Origin: an uncultured Acidimicrobiales bacterium
Lineage (GTDB): Bacteria; Actinomycetota; Acidimicrobiia; Acidimicrobiales; Iamiaceae
Direction: 5' to 3'
NCBI GenBank assembly: GCA_937926025.1
Contig: CALANQ010000492.1
Location: forward strand, 1-6,678
DNA length: 6,678 nt
This document shows positions 6,281-6,678 of this stretch, one piece after another. The notes below the pieces were generated by a model, which did no database searches, had not been told where the DNA came from, and saw only the letters and a list, made by a program, of their open reading frames with translations. A program made the translations under genes and the position numbers. How positions within the stretch are numbered: position 1 is the stretch's first letter; every line of letters begins with the position of its first letter.

Positions 6281-6678
6281 CGGGTCACCGGCAGGTGGTG
6301 GAGGCGGTTGCGGGCCAGGGCGAAGCCGCCGACCGTCCACGCCGCCCAGGCCAGCCACAGGGTCACCGACGGCACCCCGTCCATGATCAGGGTGGGCTCG
6401 CCGTGGATGCGCGGCGCCAGCTCCAGGCCCAGCAGGGTGGGGGCGAACGCCCGAACGCCGTCGGGGGCGCCGATGCTGGCGAAGATGTCGGTCATCGAGA
6501 TCGACAGCAGGAAGAGCAGGATGATGGCCGCCGCAGCCACCGCCTTGCGGTCCGTGAGGCTGGTGGCGCCCATGGTGATGCCGGTGAAGAGCAGCGTCTC
6601 GACCACGCCGGTGGCCAGGACCCGCACGAAGCTGAGGGCGATGTCTCCCACGCCGTCGGGACCGGTGCTCTGGAGCAC
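6277..6678 (-). CDS. ABC-2 type transporter permease, C-terminal part (runs off the right edge)
   Basis: The reading frame is open to the last base of the window, so this is the final ~134 codons of a longer gene; the GTG at the very edge is probably internal. The visible part has three hydrophobic segments: VETLLFTGITMGATSL, then AVAAAAIILLFLLSISMTD after the short polar SLTDRK loop, and SVTLWLAWAAWTVGGFALA before a basic end, RNRLHHLPVTR. The polar loop SLTDRK before an alanine-rich helix is a pattern of ABC-2 permeases in which the pre-loop helix ends in S-L-T/S-x-R-K. It is the first visible gene of the minus-strand operon, and its stop overlaps the ATPase start. It is not a copy of the other permease, so the transporter may be a heterodimer. 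The full length, start and promoter are outside the window. Confidence 0.85.
   Translation of the reverse strand: MLQSTGPDGVGDIALSFVRVLATGVVETLLFTGITMGATSLTDRKAVAAAAIILLFLLSISMTDIFASIGAPDGVRAFAPTLLGLELAPRIHGEPTLIMDGVPSVTLWLAWAAWTVGGFALARNRLHHLPVTR

Noticed and set aside
6281..6358. N-terminal extension of the ATPase (26 extra residues, proline-rich)
   Set aside because: It overlaps the upstream permease by 82 bases. The ATG at 6280 gives the compact 4-nt overlap seen again at the next junction and a normal family N-terminus.
5865..6386. A 173-codon + strand frame opposite the ABC ATPase
   Set aside because: It is Ser/Arg/Ala-rich with no motif, and the opposite strand carries a complete set of ABC ATPase motifs.

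Overview
This is a high-GC window with strong G/C bias at third codon positions and GTG-start candidates. The gene content looks chromosomal and housekeeping-to-accessory, as in an actinobacterium. A member of Acidimicrobiia or a relative would fit, but the sequence alone does not prove the taxon. I see no phage, IS, CRISPR, rRNA or tRNA features. Nothing here is clearly a new biological system. The most interesting material is regulatory DNA around an efflux-pump/TetR pair, and a compact ABC-2 transporter operon with two different permeases.

Layout. (1) At the left edge is gatB (+ strand, to 1471), the tRNA-recognising subunit of the Asp-tRNA(Asn)/Glu-tRNA(Gln) amidotransferase; its true start may lie just off the window. 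(2) A 258-bp intergenic stretch (1472-1729) follows. It holds a G-rich 15-bp tandem repeat just after gatB, then a locally AT-richer stretch with several dyads that look like the control region of the next gene. (3) Next is a 14-TM DHA2-family MFS drug/proton antiporter (1730-3433, +), followed after a short leader by a TetR-family regulator on the same strand (best start 3495, to 4109). This is a classic efflux pump plus local repressor pair. (4) The tetR gene converges on the end of a minus-strand operon, with 29 bp between the two stop codons.

The minus-strand operon is read from the right edge leftwards. Its order is an ABC-2 permease (C-terminal part only, 6678-6277), an ABC ATPase (6280-5324), a second, different ABC-2 permease (5327-4560) and a small four-TM DUF4345-like membrane protein (4510-4139). 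The first three genes are joined by two 4-nt ATGA stop/start overlaps, so they are probably translationally coupled and made in fixed ratio. A heterodimeric ABC-2 exporter with one ATPase dimer is the simplest reading; the substrate cannot be told from sequence. The operon promoter lies beyond the right edge.

How the parts work together: GatB serves translation (indirect Gln/Asn-tRNA formation) and has no visible functional link to the rest. The MFS pump and TetR probably form a self-regulated resistance or export module, with a candidate operator at 1597-1620. The ABC operon is a separate export or membrane-maintenance unit that meets the efflux module tail to tail.
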